34,821 nucleotides of DNA from Pseudomonadota bacterium (GTDB lineage Bacteria; Pseudomonadota; Alphaproteobacteria; Rhizobiales; Aestuariivirgaceae): assembly GCA_963205315.1 (NCBI GenBank), contig CAUJIO010000007.1, positions 1 through 34,821 on the forward strand, read 5' to 3'. Position 1 is the first letter of the stretch. Every line of letters starts with the position of its first letter. The position numbers and the translations under genes are program-made. This document shows positions 7,616 to 16,752 of the stretch, piece after piece. The notes under the pieces are model-generated. The model searched no databases, was not told the DNA's origin, and was given only the letters and a program-made list of their open reading frames with translations.

Positions 7616-9025
7616 ATGACGCGCGCTCATCACGACTATCACGTTGCCGATATCAAGCTGGCCGACTGGGGCCGCAAGGAACTCGACATGGCCGAGGTCG
7701 AAATGCCCGGCCTGATGGCCACCCGCGCCGAATACAAGTCACTGCAGCCGCTGCGCGGTGCCCGCATCTCCGGCTCGCTGCATATGACGATCCAGACCGC
7801 CGTGCTGATCGAGACGCTGGTGGCGCTGGGCGCCGAGGTCCGCTGGGCCTCCTGCAACATCTATTCGACCCAGGACCACGCAGCTGCGGCAATTGCCGCT
7901 GCCGGCATCCCGGTCTTTGCCTTCAAGGGTGAGACGTTGAAGGAATACTGGGATTTCACTGCCCGCATTTTCGAATGGCCGGATGGCCAGCCGACCAATA
8001 TGATCCTCGATGACGGTGGCGACGCCACCCTCTACATCCTTCTTGGCGCCAAGGCCGAGAAGGACCCCTCGCTCATCGCCCATCCGAAGTCGGAAGAAGA
8101 GGAATGCCTCTTCGCCGCCATCGCCAAGCGCATCAAGGAGCAGCCAGGCTGGTTCGACAAGGTCAAGGCCTCGATCAAGGGTGTCTCGGAAGAGACCACA
8201 ACCGGCGTGCACCGCCTGTATGAGCTGCAGAAGAAGGGCGAATTGCCTTTCCCGGCGATCAACGTCAACGACAGCGTGACGAAGTCGAAGTTCGACAACA
8301 AGTACGGCTGCCGTGAATCGCTGGTCGATGCGATCCGCCGCGGCACGGACGTGATGATGGCCGGCAAGGTGGCCGTCGTCTGCGGCTACGGCGACGTCGG
8401 CAAGGGTTCAGCGGCTTCGCTGAAAGGCTCGGGCGCCCGCGTCGTGGTCACCGAAGTCGATCCGATCTGTGCGTTGCAGGCGGCGATGGACGGTTTTGCC
8501 GTGCAGACGCTCGAGGATGTCGTCTCGTCGGCCGACATCTTCGTCACCGCCACCGGCAACAAGGACGTCATCACCGTCGATCACATGAAGCAGATGAAGG
8601 ACATGGCCATCGTCTGCAACATCGGCCACTTCGACAACGAGATCCAGGTTTCGGAACTCAGGAACTTCAAGTCGGTGAACATCAAGCCGCAGGTCGACAT
8701 GATCCACATGCCGTCGGGCGCCCGCGTCATCCTGCTGAGCCAGGGCCGTCTGGTGAACCTCGGCAACGCCACCGGCCACCCGAGCTTCGTGATGTCGGCC
8801 TCGTTCACCAACCAGACGCTGGCCCAGATCGAACTTTTCACCAACGCCGGCACGGGCAAGTACAAGAACGAAGTCTATGTTTTGCCGAAACATCTCGACG
8901 AAAAGGTGGCCCGTCTGCACCTCGAAAAGCTTGGCGTGAAGCTGACGAAGTTGCGTGACGACCAGGCCGCCTATATCGGCGTGACACCCCAAGGACCCTA
9001 CAAGCCGGAATATTACCGCTATTGA
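7616..9025 (+). CDS. ahcY: Adenosylhomocysteinase (S-adenosylhomocysteine hydrolase)
   Basis: This 469-residue NAD-dependent enzyme splits S-adenosylhomocysteine into adenosine and homocysteine, relieving product inhibition of methyltransferases and feeding the methionine cycle. The NAD-binding loop GYGDVGKG lies at residues 257-264. The substrate region has [20 protein letters not shown] and [18 protein letters not shown], and the C-terminus KPEYYRY is the family terminus that reaches into a neighbouring subunit of the tetramer. The length is typical of the bacterial form with its central insert. The start at 7616 has GAGGA five bases upstream. It lies 100 bp before the DivL-like kinase gene on the same strand; the gap shows no strong terminator. 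Confidence 0.98.
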   Translation: MTRAHHDYHVADIKLADWGRKELDMAEVEMPGLMATRAEYKSLQPLRGARISGSLHMTIQTAVLIETLVALGAEVRWASCNIYSTQDHAAAAIAAAGIPVFAFKGETLKEYWDFTARIFEWPDGQPTNMILDDGGDATLYILLGAKAEKDPSLIAHPKSEEEECLFAAIAKRIKEQPGWFDKVKASIKGVSEETTTGVHRLYELQKKGELPFPAINVNDSVTKSKFDNKYGCRESLVDAIRRGTDVMMAGKVAVVCGYGDVGKGSAASLKGSGARVVVTEVDPICALQAAMDGFAVQTLEDVVSSADIFVTATGNKDVITVDHMKQMKDMAIVCNIGHFDNEIQVSELRNFKSVNIKPQVDMIHMPSGARVILLSQGRLVNLGNATGHPSFVMSASFTNQTLAQIELFTNAGTGKYKNEVYVLPKHLDEKVARLHLEKLGVKLTKLRDDQAAYIGVTPQGPYKPEYYRY

Positions 9026-9125
9026 GTTTGAAGGATTCCGGCGCACCGCGACTTTGGCTATATCTTCTCCGGGGCGGATGACGTGCTGATTCGGGCGCCA
9101 TCCCAGGACTTTGACCGGAGAAGAC

Positions 9126-11513
9126 ATGGGCGCCGGCTTCGGCAACTTTTTGGTGGGCGATCCGATTGCCCTGGTTGCGGTGTTGGCGGTCATCGCCGTC
9201 GTCGTCTGGGCCATCTATGCAGTGCGCCGCATGTCGAAGGACGAGAGTGCTGCCCGCCGCCGCATCGCCGATCTTGAAATCCGCTTGAACGAAGCCGAAT
9301 CGGCGATCGCCTCGGAAGCCCACGTGCTTGTCATCTGGCGTGGACGCGGCGATACGCCGGAACGCATCGCCGGTTCAATGCATGGCGCGGCACATCTGCC
9401 AGAGGCGCCCGAGACGCTGCTGGACTTCGGCCAGTGGCTGGAACGGGATTCGGCTCTGGCCCTGATCGAGTCGCTGTATGCGCTCCGCAATACCGGTGAG
9501 CCCTTCAACATCGGCATCCGCACCCTCAGGGATGAATTGCTCGAGGCCGATGGCCGCACGGCTGGCGGCCTTGCAACCTTGCGGTTCCGGCCGCTGGCGG
9601 GCGAGCGGCGCAATGTGGCGGCTCTCGCCAATGATGCCCACAAGCTTGGCAAACAGGTCGAACGCCTGAGTGCCGTCCTCGATGCCGCGCCGCTGCCCGT
9701 CTGGCTGAGGAGTGCCGATGGCAAGCTCGCCTGGGTCAACCAGGCCTACGTGGCTTCGGTGGAGGCGCATGACAGCGACGTCGTCATCAAGGGCGGAATC
9801 GAGATTGCCAACCGTGCCACTCTCGACAAGTCCCGTGCCAATGAGCGCACCGGCTATGTCGGCCGCATCCATGCGGTGATTGGCGGCGCCATGCGTGCGC
9901 TTGATATCCATGAGGTCCAACTGCCCGATGGCACCGCGGGTTTCGCCATCGACATGTCAGCGCTTGAAGAGGCCGAGAAGGAACTCGACCGCCATATCAA
10001 AGCGCACACGTCGACCCTCAACAAGCTCGACACGGCCATCGCCATCTTCGGTCCCGACCAGCGGCTGCGTTTCCACAATGCGGCTTATGCCGCACTCTGG
10101 CCGCTCGATTCGATGTGGCTCGACGGCCATCCGACGGATGGCGAAATCCTCGACCGCCTGCGCGCGCAGCGCTGCATTCCGGAACAGGCCAATTATCGCG
10201 AGTGGCGCACCAAGCAGTTGGCCGCCTACACGACGCTCGATACCCGCGAGAGCTGGTGGTATCTGCCCGATGGACGCTCGCTGCACGTGGTGTGCGAACA
10301 GCATCCCTTTGGCGGCGTCACCTATCTCTATGAGAACGCCACCAAGGAAATTCAGCTGGAGAGCCGCTATAACGAATTGATCGGCGTGCAGCGCGAGACC
10401 CTCGACAATCTTGAGGAAGGCATTGCGCTGCTTGGTTCCGATGGCCGCATGAAGCTGTTCAATCCCGCCTTCGCGCGCTTCTGGAATCTCGACCCCGGCT
10501 TCCTCGAAACCGAACCGCATATCGAGGAACTCGCCGCTCATGGCCGCCGCTTCGCCGCCGATACGGTTGCCTGGGACGAAGTGCGTTTCGGAGTGACGCG
10601 GCTCGACGTCGAACGCAAACCCGTCAGCGGCAAGATCAATGCCGTCGACCGTATCTTGCAGTTCACTGCCGTGCCGCTGCCTGATGGCAACACCTTGCTG
10701 ACCTTTGCCGATATTACCGACTCGTCACGCATGGAGCGCGCGCTCCGCGACCGCGCCGATGCGCTCGAAGCCGCCGACCGCCTGAAGAATATGTTCCTGT
10801 CCAATGTCTCCTATGAGATTCGCACGCCGCTCACCTCCGTCCTCGGTTTTGCCGAAGGCCTGCAGATGGGGCTGGCCGGTCCGCTGCTGCCGAAGCAGCA
10901 GGACTATGTGCGCGACATCCGCAGGTCATCGACCGATCTCAAGACCATCATCGACGCCATCATCGATCTCACCGCGATCGATGCCGGCGCCATGGAACTG
11001 CATCTCTCCCGGGTCGACGTGCCCGGCATGCTGGAGGCCGTGGCCGAGAAGCTGGCCCCCTCCATTGACAGCCGCGATCTGACGCTCAACATCGAGGTCG
11101 GATCGGATGTGTCGAGCTTCGTCGCTGACCCGGTGCGCGTCGAACAGATCCTGTCAAATCTGCTGTCCAACGCCATCGGCTTCTCCACCGCGGGCAGCAC
11201 CATTCGCATGGGCGCCAAACGCTCCGGCAGCAGCATCCAGCTTTGGGTGTCGGATTCCGGCCGTGGCATCGAACCGGAATTCCAGAAACAGGCCTTCGAG
11301 CGCTTCCAATCGCGCCCGGTGCCGGGTGGCCATCGCGGCCCGGGCCTGGGACTTGCCATCGTCAAGAGCTTCGTCGAACTGCATGATGGCCAGGTGTCGC
11401 TGCTCTCCAAAGTCAACCAGGGGACGACGGTGCTGTGCACATTCCCGGCCGATGGTCCCTCGCTCTCCCACCGCAATGACGGTGCCTCCGCCGCGGATCG
11501 AAGGCGCGCCTGA
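9126..11513 (+). CDS. divL: DivL-like PAS sensor kinase with Tyr in place of the phospho-acceptor His
   Basis: This 795-residue membrane-anchored kinase-fold protein has one N-terminal transmembrane segment (about residues 14-33), several PAS-type modules (for example VLDAAPLPVWLRSADGKLAWVNQAY and LDTAIAIFGPDQRLRFHNAAY), a dimerisation domain and an HATPase domain. In the H-box the expected His is Tyr563 (LSNVSYEIRTPLTSVLGF). The ATP lid looks intact, with N-box SNLLSNAIGFS, G1 SDSGRGIEP and G2 GPGLGLAIV. Tyr at this site with serial PAS domains is the hallmark of Caulobacter DivL (Tyr550, 769 residues), which binds CckA and DivK to control CtrA. The start at 9126 has GGAG five bases upstream; a TTG at 9111 is less likely. 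Its stop overlaps the next start (TGATG). DivL orthology is inferred from architecture, the Tyr and length. Confidence 0.75.
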   Translation: MGAGFGNFLVGDPIALVAVLAVIAVVVWAIYAVRRMSKDESAARRRIADLEIRLNEAESAIASEAHVLVIWRGRGDTPERIAGSMHGAAHLPEAPETLLDFGQWLERDSALALIESLYALRNTGEPFNIGIRTLRDELLEADGRTAGGLATLRFRPLAGERRNVAALANDAHKLGKQVERLSAVLDAAPLPVWLRSADGKLAWVNQAYVASVEAHDSDVVIKGGIEIANRATLDKSRANERTGYVGRIHAVIGGAMRALDIHEVQLPDGTAGFAIDMSALEEAEKELDRHIKAHTSTLNKLDTAIAIFGPDQRLRFHNAAYAALWPLDSMWLDGHPTDGEILDRLRAQRCIPEQANYREWRTKQLAAYTTLDTRESWWYLPDGRSLHVVCEQHPFGGVTYLYENATKEIQLESRYNELIGVQRETLDNLEEGIALLGSDGRMKLFNPAFARFWNLDPGFLETEPHIEELAAHGRRFAADTVAWDEVRFGVTRLDVERKPVSGKINAVDRILQFTAVPLPDGNTLLTFADITDSSRMERALRDRADALEAADRLKNMFLSNVSYEIRTPLTSVLGFAEGLQMGLAGPLLPKQQDYVRDIRRSSTDLKTIIDAIIDLTAIDAGAMELHLSRVDVPGMLEAVAEKLAPSIDSRDLTLNIEVGSDVSSFVADPVRVEQILSNLLSNAIGFSTAGSTIRMGAKRSGSSIQLWVSDSGRGIEPEFQKQAFERFQSRPVPGGHRGPGLGLAIVKSFVELHDGQVSLLSKVNQGTTVLCTFPADGPSLSHRNDGASAADRRRA

Positions 11514-13033
11514 TGTCCACCGCGGTCAACGTGAGATTCGAGAGCGCGGCAGAACTTGAGGCCTATGCGGCAAGGCTTTCGCTCTTCGCGAGGCCCGGCA
11601 TGGTGTTGCTGCTGCAGGGCGATCTTGGCGCAGGCAAATCCACCTTTGCCCGCGCCTTCATCCGTGCGCTCGCCATGGATCAGGTCTTCGATGTCCCGAG
11701 CCCAACCTTCACCATCGTCCAGACTTACGACGAAACCCGAATACCCGCCGTCCATGCCGATCTCTATCGAATCGCCTCGCGTGAAGAGCTTGAGGAGTTG
11801 GGCCTCGAGGATCTGCTGAAGACCCATGTGCTGGCCGTCGAGTGGCCGGAGAAGATTCTCGACTGGCGGCTCGAGGATTCACTGCTTGTGAAGCTGAGCG
11901 GGTCGGGCGATGTCCGCAATGCTGTGATCACCGCCACAGGGAACTGGCAGCAGGCGCTGGCCCGCAATGACGCGATTGAAGGCTTCCTCAGGTCGACGCG
12001 CTGGGCAACGGCTGAACGCCGCTTCCTCGAGGGCGATGCATCGTTCCGCCGCTATGAAACGCTGAACTTGGGCTCGGACGCCGCAATACTCATGGACATG
12101 CCGGCACGGCCCGATGGTCCGCCCGTGAAGAACGGCCTGCCCTATAGCGCCATCGCCCATCTGGCAGAAGACATTCGCGCCGTTGTCGCCATCAATTCGC
12201 AATTGATTGCCGCTGGCTACTCGGCACCACGCATCGAGGCCGTCGATCTCGGTCAGGGCCTTGCCGTGATGGAGGATCTGGGGCGCAACGTATATGGCCG
12301 CATGATGCAAAACGGCGAGGACATGCGCGAGCCCATGGCCGAGGCCGTCGCGGTCCTGGCCGGCATGGCGGAGCGCGACTGGCCAATGGATGTGCCGCTT
12401 GCTGACGGCAATATCTATCATGTGCCGGCTTATGATGTAGAGGCACAGCTGATCGAAATCGATCTGCTGCCAAGCTGGTTCTGGCCCTATAGCTACGGCA
12501 TCGAAATACCAGCTGGCGCGCGCGCCGAATTCGAGTCCCTCTGGACCGATCTCCTGCCGCTGACGCAAGCCACCCGCCGCGTGTGGACATTGCGCGACTA
12601 TCACTCACCCAATCTGCTGTGGTTGGCGGAGCGGCAGGGGACCGCCCGCGTCGGCATCATCGACACGCAGGACTGCCTCCTTGGTCATCCCGCCTACGAT
12701 CTTGCCTCGATGCTGCAAGATGCGCGAGTCGACATTGACTTTGACTTCGCCGACGACCTTTATAAACACTATTGTACCTTGCGCCGCACGTCGGGCAATT
12801 TCGACCAGGCCAGGTTCGATGTGGCCTATGCCATTCTCGGTGCCCAGCGTGCCACCAAGATTCTCGGCATCTTTGCACGGCTGTCGAAGCGCGACGGCAA
12901 GCATGGTTATTTGCGCCATATGCCGCGTGTCTCGCGCTACCTCGAGCGCAATCTGGCACACCCGCGCCTGAACCAATTGAAGAGCTGGTTCGACCGCCAC
13001 CTGCCGGCGGCAATACGTGAACGTCAACCGTGA
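11513..13033 (+). CDS. TsaE (t6A37 ATPase) fused to AmgK-type sugar kinase
   Basis: This 506-residue fusion has two domains. Residues 1 to about 150 are TsaE, the ATPase needed with TsaB/TsaD to make N6-threonylcarbamoyladenosine in ANN-decoding tRNAs; Walker A is GDLGAGKST with Lys42, followed by SPTFTIVQTY and HADLYRI. Residues about 160-500 are an aminoglycoside-phosphotransferase fold resembling AmgK, the anomeric MurNAc/GlcNAc kinase of peptidoglycan recycling. Its catalytic Asp362 is in LRDYHSPNLLW and metal-binding Asp384 in IIDTQDCLLGHPAYDL. The next gene is MurU-like, which supports the AmgK reading. Its ATG overlaps the divL stop and its TGA overlaps the murU GTG, so translation is coupled. 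The fusion is known in alphaproteobacteria; the AmgK substrate is inferred. Confidence 0.85.
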   Translation: MSTAVNVRFESAAELEAYAARLSLFARPGMVLLLQGDLGAGKSTFARAFIRALAMDQVFDVPSPTFTIVQTYDETRIPAVHADLYRIASREELEELGLEDLLKTHVLAVEWPEKILDWRLEDSLLVKLSGSGDVRNAVITATGNWQQALARNDAIEGFLRSTRWATAERRFLEGDASFRRYETLNLGSDAAILMDMPARPDGPPVKNGLPYSAIAHLAEDIRAVVAINSQLIAAGYSAPRIEAVDLGQGLAVMEDLGRNVYGRMMQNGEDMREPMAEAVAVLAGMAERDWPMDVPLADGNIYHVPAYDVEAQLIEIDLLPSWFWPYSYGIEIPAGARAEFESLWTDLLPLTQATRRVWTLRDYHSPNLLWLAERQGTARVGIIDTQDCLLGHPAYDLASMLQDARVDIDFDFADDLYKHYCTLRRTSGNFDQARFDVAYAILGAQRATKILGIFARLSKRDGKHGYLRHMPRVSRYLERNLAHPRLNQLKSWFDRHLPAAIRERQP

Positions 13034-13743
13034 GCAACATTGGCAAGACCGCCATGGTGCTGGCGGCTGGCCTTGGCCAGCGCATGCGCCCGATCACCCT
13101 GACCAGGCCCAAGCCCTTGGTCGAGGTCGCCGGCCGTACACTGATCGACTACGGGTTTGACCGCCTGCGGCAAGCGGGAGTCGAGACAGCTGTTGTCAAC
13201 GTCCACTACCTCGCGGATCAGATCGAGGCCTGGGCAGCAGAGCAAACCTCACCCCGCATCGTCATTTCAGATGAGCGGACCGAACTCCTCGATACGGGTG
13301 GCGGCGTTGCCCATGCACTGCCCTTGCTGGGCCATGAGCCGTTCTTCGTCATCAACAGCGACAGCTTCTGGATCGACAGCGGCGAGCCCGCACTTGAACG
13401 CCTCCGCGCCGCGTGGGACGATGACAAGATGGATTGCTTGCTGCTCCTGTGTCCCCTGCCGCAAACTGTTGGCTATGACGGCAACGGCGATTTCGTGCGG
13501 GATGCCTCTGGACGCCTGGCCCGCAAGGCGAAGGCCGAGGGTGAACCGTTGGCCTATATTGGCGCCTACCTGGCTTCCCCGCGCCTGCTGGCCGGTGCGC
13601 CCGCCGGAAAGTTCTCGATGAACCTGCTATGGGACCGCGCCATTGCTGCGGGGCGGTTGTTCGGCGTATCGCACCTCGGCCGCTGGCTGCACGTCGGCAC
13701 GCCGGATGCAATTGCACTCGCCGAAACCGCATTAAGGAGCTGA
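13030..13743 (+). CDS. murU: MurNAc-1-phosphate uridylyltransferase-like nucleotidyltransferase
   Basis: This 237-residue sugar-phosphate nucleotidyltransferase begins at a GTG that overlaps the stop of the TsaE-AmgK gene (GTGA). The N-terminal signature AMVLAAGLGQRMRPIT, followed by RPKPLVEVAGRTLIDY, is the nucleotide-binding loop of this family. FVINSDSFW gives the metal-binding Asp, and LHVGTPDAI lies near the C-terminus. Paired with an AmgK-like kinase, the best reading is MurU, converting MurNAc-1-phosphate and UTP to UDP-MurNAc and thereby bypassing de novo UDP-MurNAc synthesis (the fosfomycin target MurA). A general NDP-sugar synthase is the alternative. addB starts four bases downstream. 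Confidence 0.82.
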   Translation: MSNIGKTAMVLAAGLGQRMRPITLTRPKPLVEVAGRTLIDYGFDRLRQAGVETAVVNVHYLADQIEAWAAEQTSPRIVISDERTELLDTGGGVAHALPLLGHEPFFVINSDSFWIDSGEPALERLRAAWDDDKMDCLLLLCPLPQTVGYDGNGDFVRDASGRLARKAKAEGEPLAYIGAYLASPRLLAGAPAGKFSMNLLWDRAIAAGRLFGVSHLGRWLHVGTPDAIALAETALRS

Positions 13744-13746
13744 CGC

Positions 13747-16700
13747 ATGAGCGCTCAGCCGTCGCGGGTCTTCACCATCGCGCCGGACAAGCCTTTCCTC
13801 GACGTGCTGGCGCGTGCCGTGCTGAATGGATTTCCACGCCAGCAGCAAGGCAAGCCCGACAGCTTCGATCTCGCCCACTGGACGATTCTTCTTCCCACCC
13901 GCCGCGCCGTGCGCGAACTCGAGGATATCTTCTTCCGCCTCACCGGCGGCACGGGGCTCCTGTTGCCGCGCATCAAACCCATTGGTGACATCGACGAGGA
14001 TCTCCTGGCGCCGGCTCATGACGTCGAGATGCCGGAAACACCACTCACCGCGCCCGGTCAACTGCTGCTGCTCATTGATCTGATCGATCAATGGGCGGGC
14101 GCCAATCCGCACACCAGGCTGGCGCAGGAAATCGCCGCGGCTCCGCAACAGGCCAAGGGACTTGCCCAGTCGCTGGCGGAATTGCTCGACACGCTCGAAA
14201 CCGAAGATGTCGATCCCACACAGGTGGCCGAACTCTATGGGCTTGAGGCGGCGCGGCACCGCGAGGCCATTCTCGATTTTCTCGCCATCGCGCGTGAATC
14301 CTATCCGCGCCGCTTGCGTGAGGCCAATGTCATCGGCCCGCAGGCGCGGCGCTCGATGATCCTCAGGCGCGAGGCTGCACGGCTGGCCTTCACGAAGACT
14401 GACAAGCCTTTCATCGCCGCAGGGTCGACCGGTTCGATCAAGGCGACGGCTGCACTCCTGCAGGCGATTGCCGGACTGCCGAATGGCGCCGTGGTTCTGC
14501 CGGGGCTCGACCAGGTCATGGACGAGCCAAGCTGGCTGGCGGTCGGACCCACACATCCACAACATGCAATCAAGCATCTGCTCTCGAGCATGGGCTTGCC
14601 CCGCCAGGCGGTGGCAGAACTGGGTGAGCCTGCGGCAGTGCCGCGCAACTGGCTGCTGAGCGAAATGATGCGGCCTGCAGAAACAGCACATCTCTGGCGC
14701 GAAGGTCTTGCCGGCCGCGCCGCCGCCGTTTCGGCGGCGATGACCGGCGTCGAACTCGTGGAGACGCGCAGCCTGCAGGAACAGGCAGCGGCTGCCGCGT
14801 TGATTCTGCGCCAATGTCTCGAGACGCCGGGGCGGACCGGCTGCCTCATCACGCCGGAGCGGCAATTGGCACGGCGCGTCAAGGCCGAGTTGCAGCGCTG
14901 GAACATCGCCATCGACGATTCCGCCGGTGAGCCGCTCATTCGCATGGGCGGCGGTTCGCTGGTCAATCTGCTGATGGAAGCGCAGCTGGACTCCTTCTCG
15001 GCTGAAAGCCTTGCGGCACTGTTGCACCATCCGCTCGCCACCTTCGGCGCGGCAGCGGATGAGGCGCGCGCGCATGCCAGCCTCATCGACATGGCGCTGT
15101 TGCGTGCCGGCACCGGTGCGCCAGGCATCGGCGCGCTCTCGCATGCCATGCGCCTGGCCGCTGCGAATACGCAACACCGCCATCTGGCGCTCCGTCCGGT
15201 GACTTCTGAACAGTGGGACGCGGCAGCCCTTCATTGTGCCCGCATCAGCGATCACCTTGCGCCGTTGCAGGCCTCGCAGGCGACGACACTCGCGGCCCAT
15301 CTCGATCTGCTGACCGGCGTGTGCGAGGCGATCGCCGGTGAAGCATTCTGGCAGGACGAGGGTGGTGACGAACTGCGCGGCGCCTTCGATGTATTGCGCG
15401 AGGAGTCACGGTTCCTTGCGTCTTGCGATGCACCGCGCGCCGCCGCGATCATCCGCCACTGGCTGCAAGGACTGCCGGTACGCCGCCAGGCCACGGGTGC
15501 AACGGCTGCGCTGTCGATCCTTGGCCTCCTCGAAGCCCGCCTGATCCGTGCCGATGTCATGGTTCTGGCAGGCTTGAACGAGAGCACCTGGCCGGGCGTG
15601 CCTGACAGCGGGCCGTGGGTCAACCGGCCAATGCGCGACACGCTGGGGCTGAAGCAACCCGAATCGCAGATCGGCCAGACCGCACATGACTTCGTTCAGG
15701 CTTTTGGCGCAGCCGAAGTCAAGCTGCTCTGGTCGCGCCGTATAGGGGACTCACCCGCGACACTGTCGCGCTGGATTCACCGGTTGCAGATGATCCTCAA
15801 GGCCGCGGGACTTGACTCCCTCACGGGCGCATCCGCGCATTGGCCGCTGCTGGCGCGGCAGATGATCGAGCCCGGCACCGTCGTCCCGATCGCCATGCCG
15901 AAGCCCCGCCCGCCGGTGAAGCTCAGGCCACGGCAGTTGAGCGTCACGCGCATCGAGTCCCTGATCCGCGACCCCTATGCCATTTATGCCCGCCATGTGC
16001 TGCGGCTCGAACCTCTCGATCCCGTGTCGGCGGCACCGGACTCATCGCGGCGTGGCATGATCTTCCACGCCGCCATCGGCGATTTCCTCGCGGCCTATCC
16101 CCGCCATTTGCCCGATGACGCAGAGGAACTGCTTTTGGCCGCGGGAAAAGTCCATTTCGCCGCGCTTGCCGACTATCCCGGCCTCACCGGTTTCTGGTGG
16201 CCGCGATTCCAGCGCATTGCGCATTGGCTAGCCGAGCAGGAATTCGGGCTTCGGGCCGGTGTCGAATCAATCGCTGCCGAGAGGGCTGGAGCGTTGCGCT
16301 TCGATGTCATCGGCGAACCCTTCGCCCTCACCTGTCGCGCCGATCGCGTCGATCTCTTCGCCGATGGCAGTGCCCGCATCATCGATTACAAGACAGGGAC
16401 GCCGCCGTCCGCAAAGCAGGTGATAGCCGGCCTCAATCCGCAACTCACACTGCAGGCTGCCATTCTTGCGGCAGGCGGCTTCGACGGGCTGCAAGCCCGC
16501 ACGACACGCGAGCTTGCCTATATCAAGCTTTCGGGTGGCGTGCCGGCAGGAGAGATCGTCTCGCTCAAACTCGGTCAGGTGATGGACCTCGCCGCCGGAC
16601 ATCTCGCAGGCGTGAAGCGGATGCTCACCGGCTATGCGAACCCCGGGCAACCCTACCTGCCGCGTGCCATGATGGAGAAGGACGACGAGGCGAGTGACTA

Positions 16701-16752
16701 CGACCACCTGTCGCGCTTCCGCGAATGGTCGCTGTCCGGGAGCAGATCATGA
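13747..16752 (+). CDS. addB: Double-strand break repair protein AddB
   Basis: This 1001-residue subunit of the AddAB helicase-nuclease resects double-strand ends for RecA loading. The N-terminal part is an inactivated helicase-like domain without a Walker A motif (HWTILLPTRRAVRELEDIFF), as in alphaproteobacterial AddB. The middle has VLAGLNESTWPGVPDSGPW. The C-terminus is a PD-(D/E)XK nuclease with Asp880 and Lys882 in IIDYKTG. The cysteine cluster that holds a 4Fe-4S centre in Firmicutes AddB is not visible around the nuclease domain. It starts three bases after the murU stop and overlaps addA by ATGA, the usual order in this class. Confidence 0.93.
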   Translation: MSAQPSRVFTIAPDKPFLDVLARAVLNGFPRQQQGKPDSFDLAHWTILLPTRRAVRELEDIFFRLTGGTGLLLPRIKPIGDIDEDLLAPAHDVEMPETPLTAPGQLLLLIDLIDQWAGANPHTRLAQEIAAAPQQAKGLAQSLAELLDTLETEDVDPTQVAELYGLEAARHREAILDFLAIARESYPRRLREANVIGPQARRSMILRREAARLAFTKTDKPFIAAGSTGSIKATAALLQAIAGLPNGAVVLPGLDQVMDEPSWLAVGPTHPQHAIKHLLSSMGLPRQAVAELGEPAAVPRNWLLSEMMRPAETAHLWREGLAGRAAAVSAAMTGVELVETRSLQEQAAAAALILRQCLETPGRTGCLITPERQLARRVKAELQRWNIAIDDSAGEPLIRMGGGSLVNLLMEAQLDSFSAESLAALLHHPLATFGAAADEARAHASLIDMALLRAGTGAPGIGALSHAMRLAAANTQHRHLALRPVTSEQWDAAALHCARISDHLAPLQASQATTLAAHLDLLTGVCEAIAGEAFWQDEGGDELRGAFDVLREESRFLASCDAPRAAAIIRHWLQGLPVRRQATGATAALSILGLLEARLIRADVMVLAGLNESTWPGVPDSGPWVNRPMRDTLGLKQPESQIGQTAHDFVQAFGAAEVKLLWSRRIGDSPATLSRWIHRLQMILKAAGLDSLTGASAHWPLLARQMIEPGTVVPIAMPKPRPPVKLRPRQLSVTRIESLIRDPYAIYARHVLRLEPLDPVSAAPDSSRRGMIFHAAIGDFLAAYPRHLPDDAEELLLAAGKVHFAALADYPGLTGFWWPRFQRIAHWLAEQEFGLRAGVESIAAERAGALRFDVIGEPFALTCRADRVDLFADGSARIIDYKTGTPPSAKQVIAGLNPQLTLQAAILAAGGFDGLQARTTRELAYIKLSGGVPAGEIVSLKLGQVMDLAAGHLAGVKRMLTGYANPGQPYLPRAMMEKDDEASDYDHLSRFREWSLSGSRS

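Noticed and set aside
13732-15300. 522-codon open frame opposite addB
   Set aside because: Codon-bias shadow of addB; no motif and no ribosome site.
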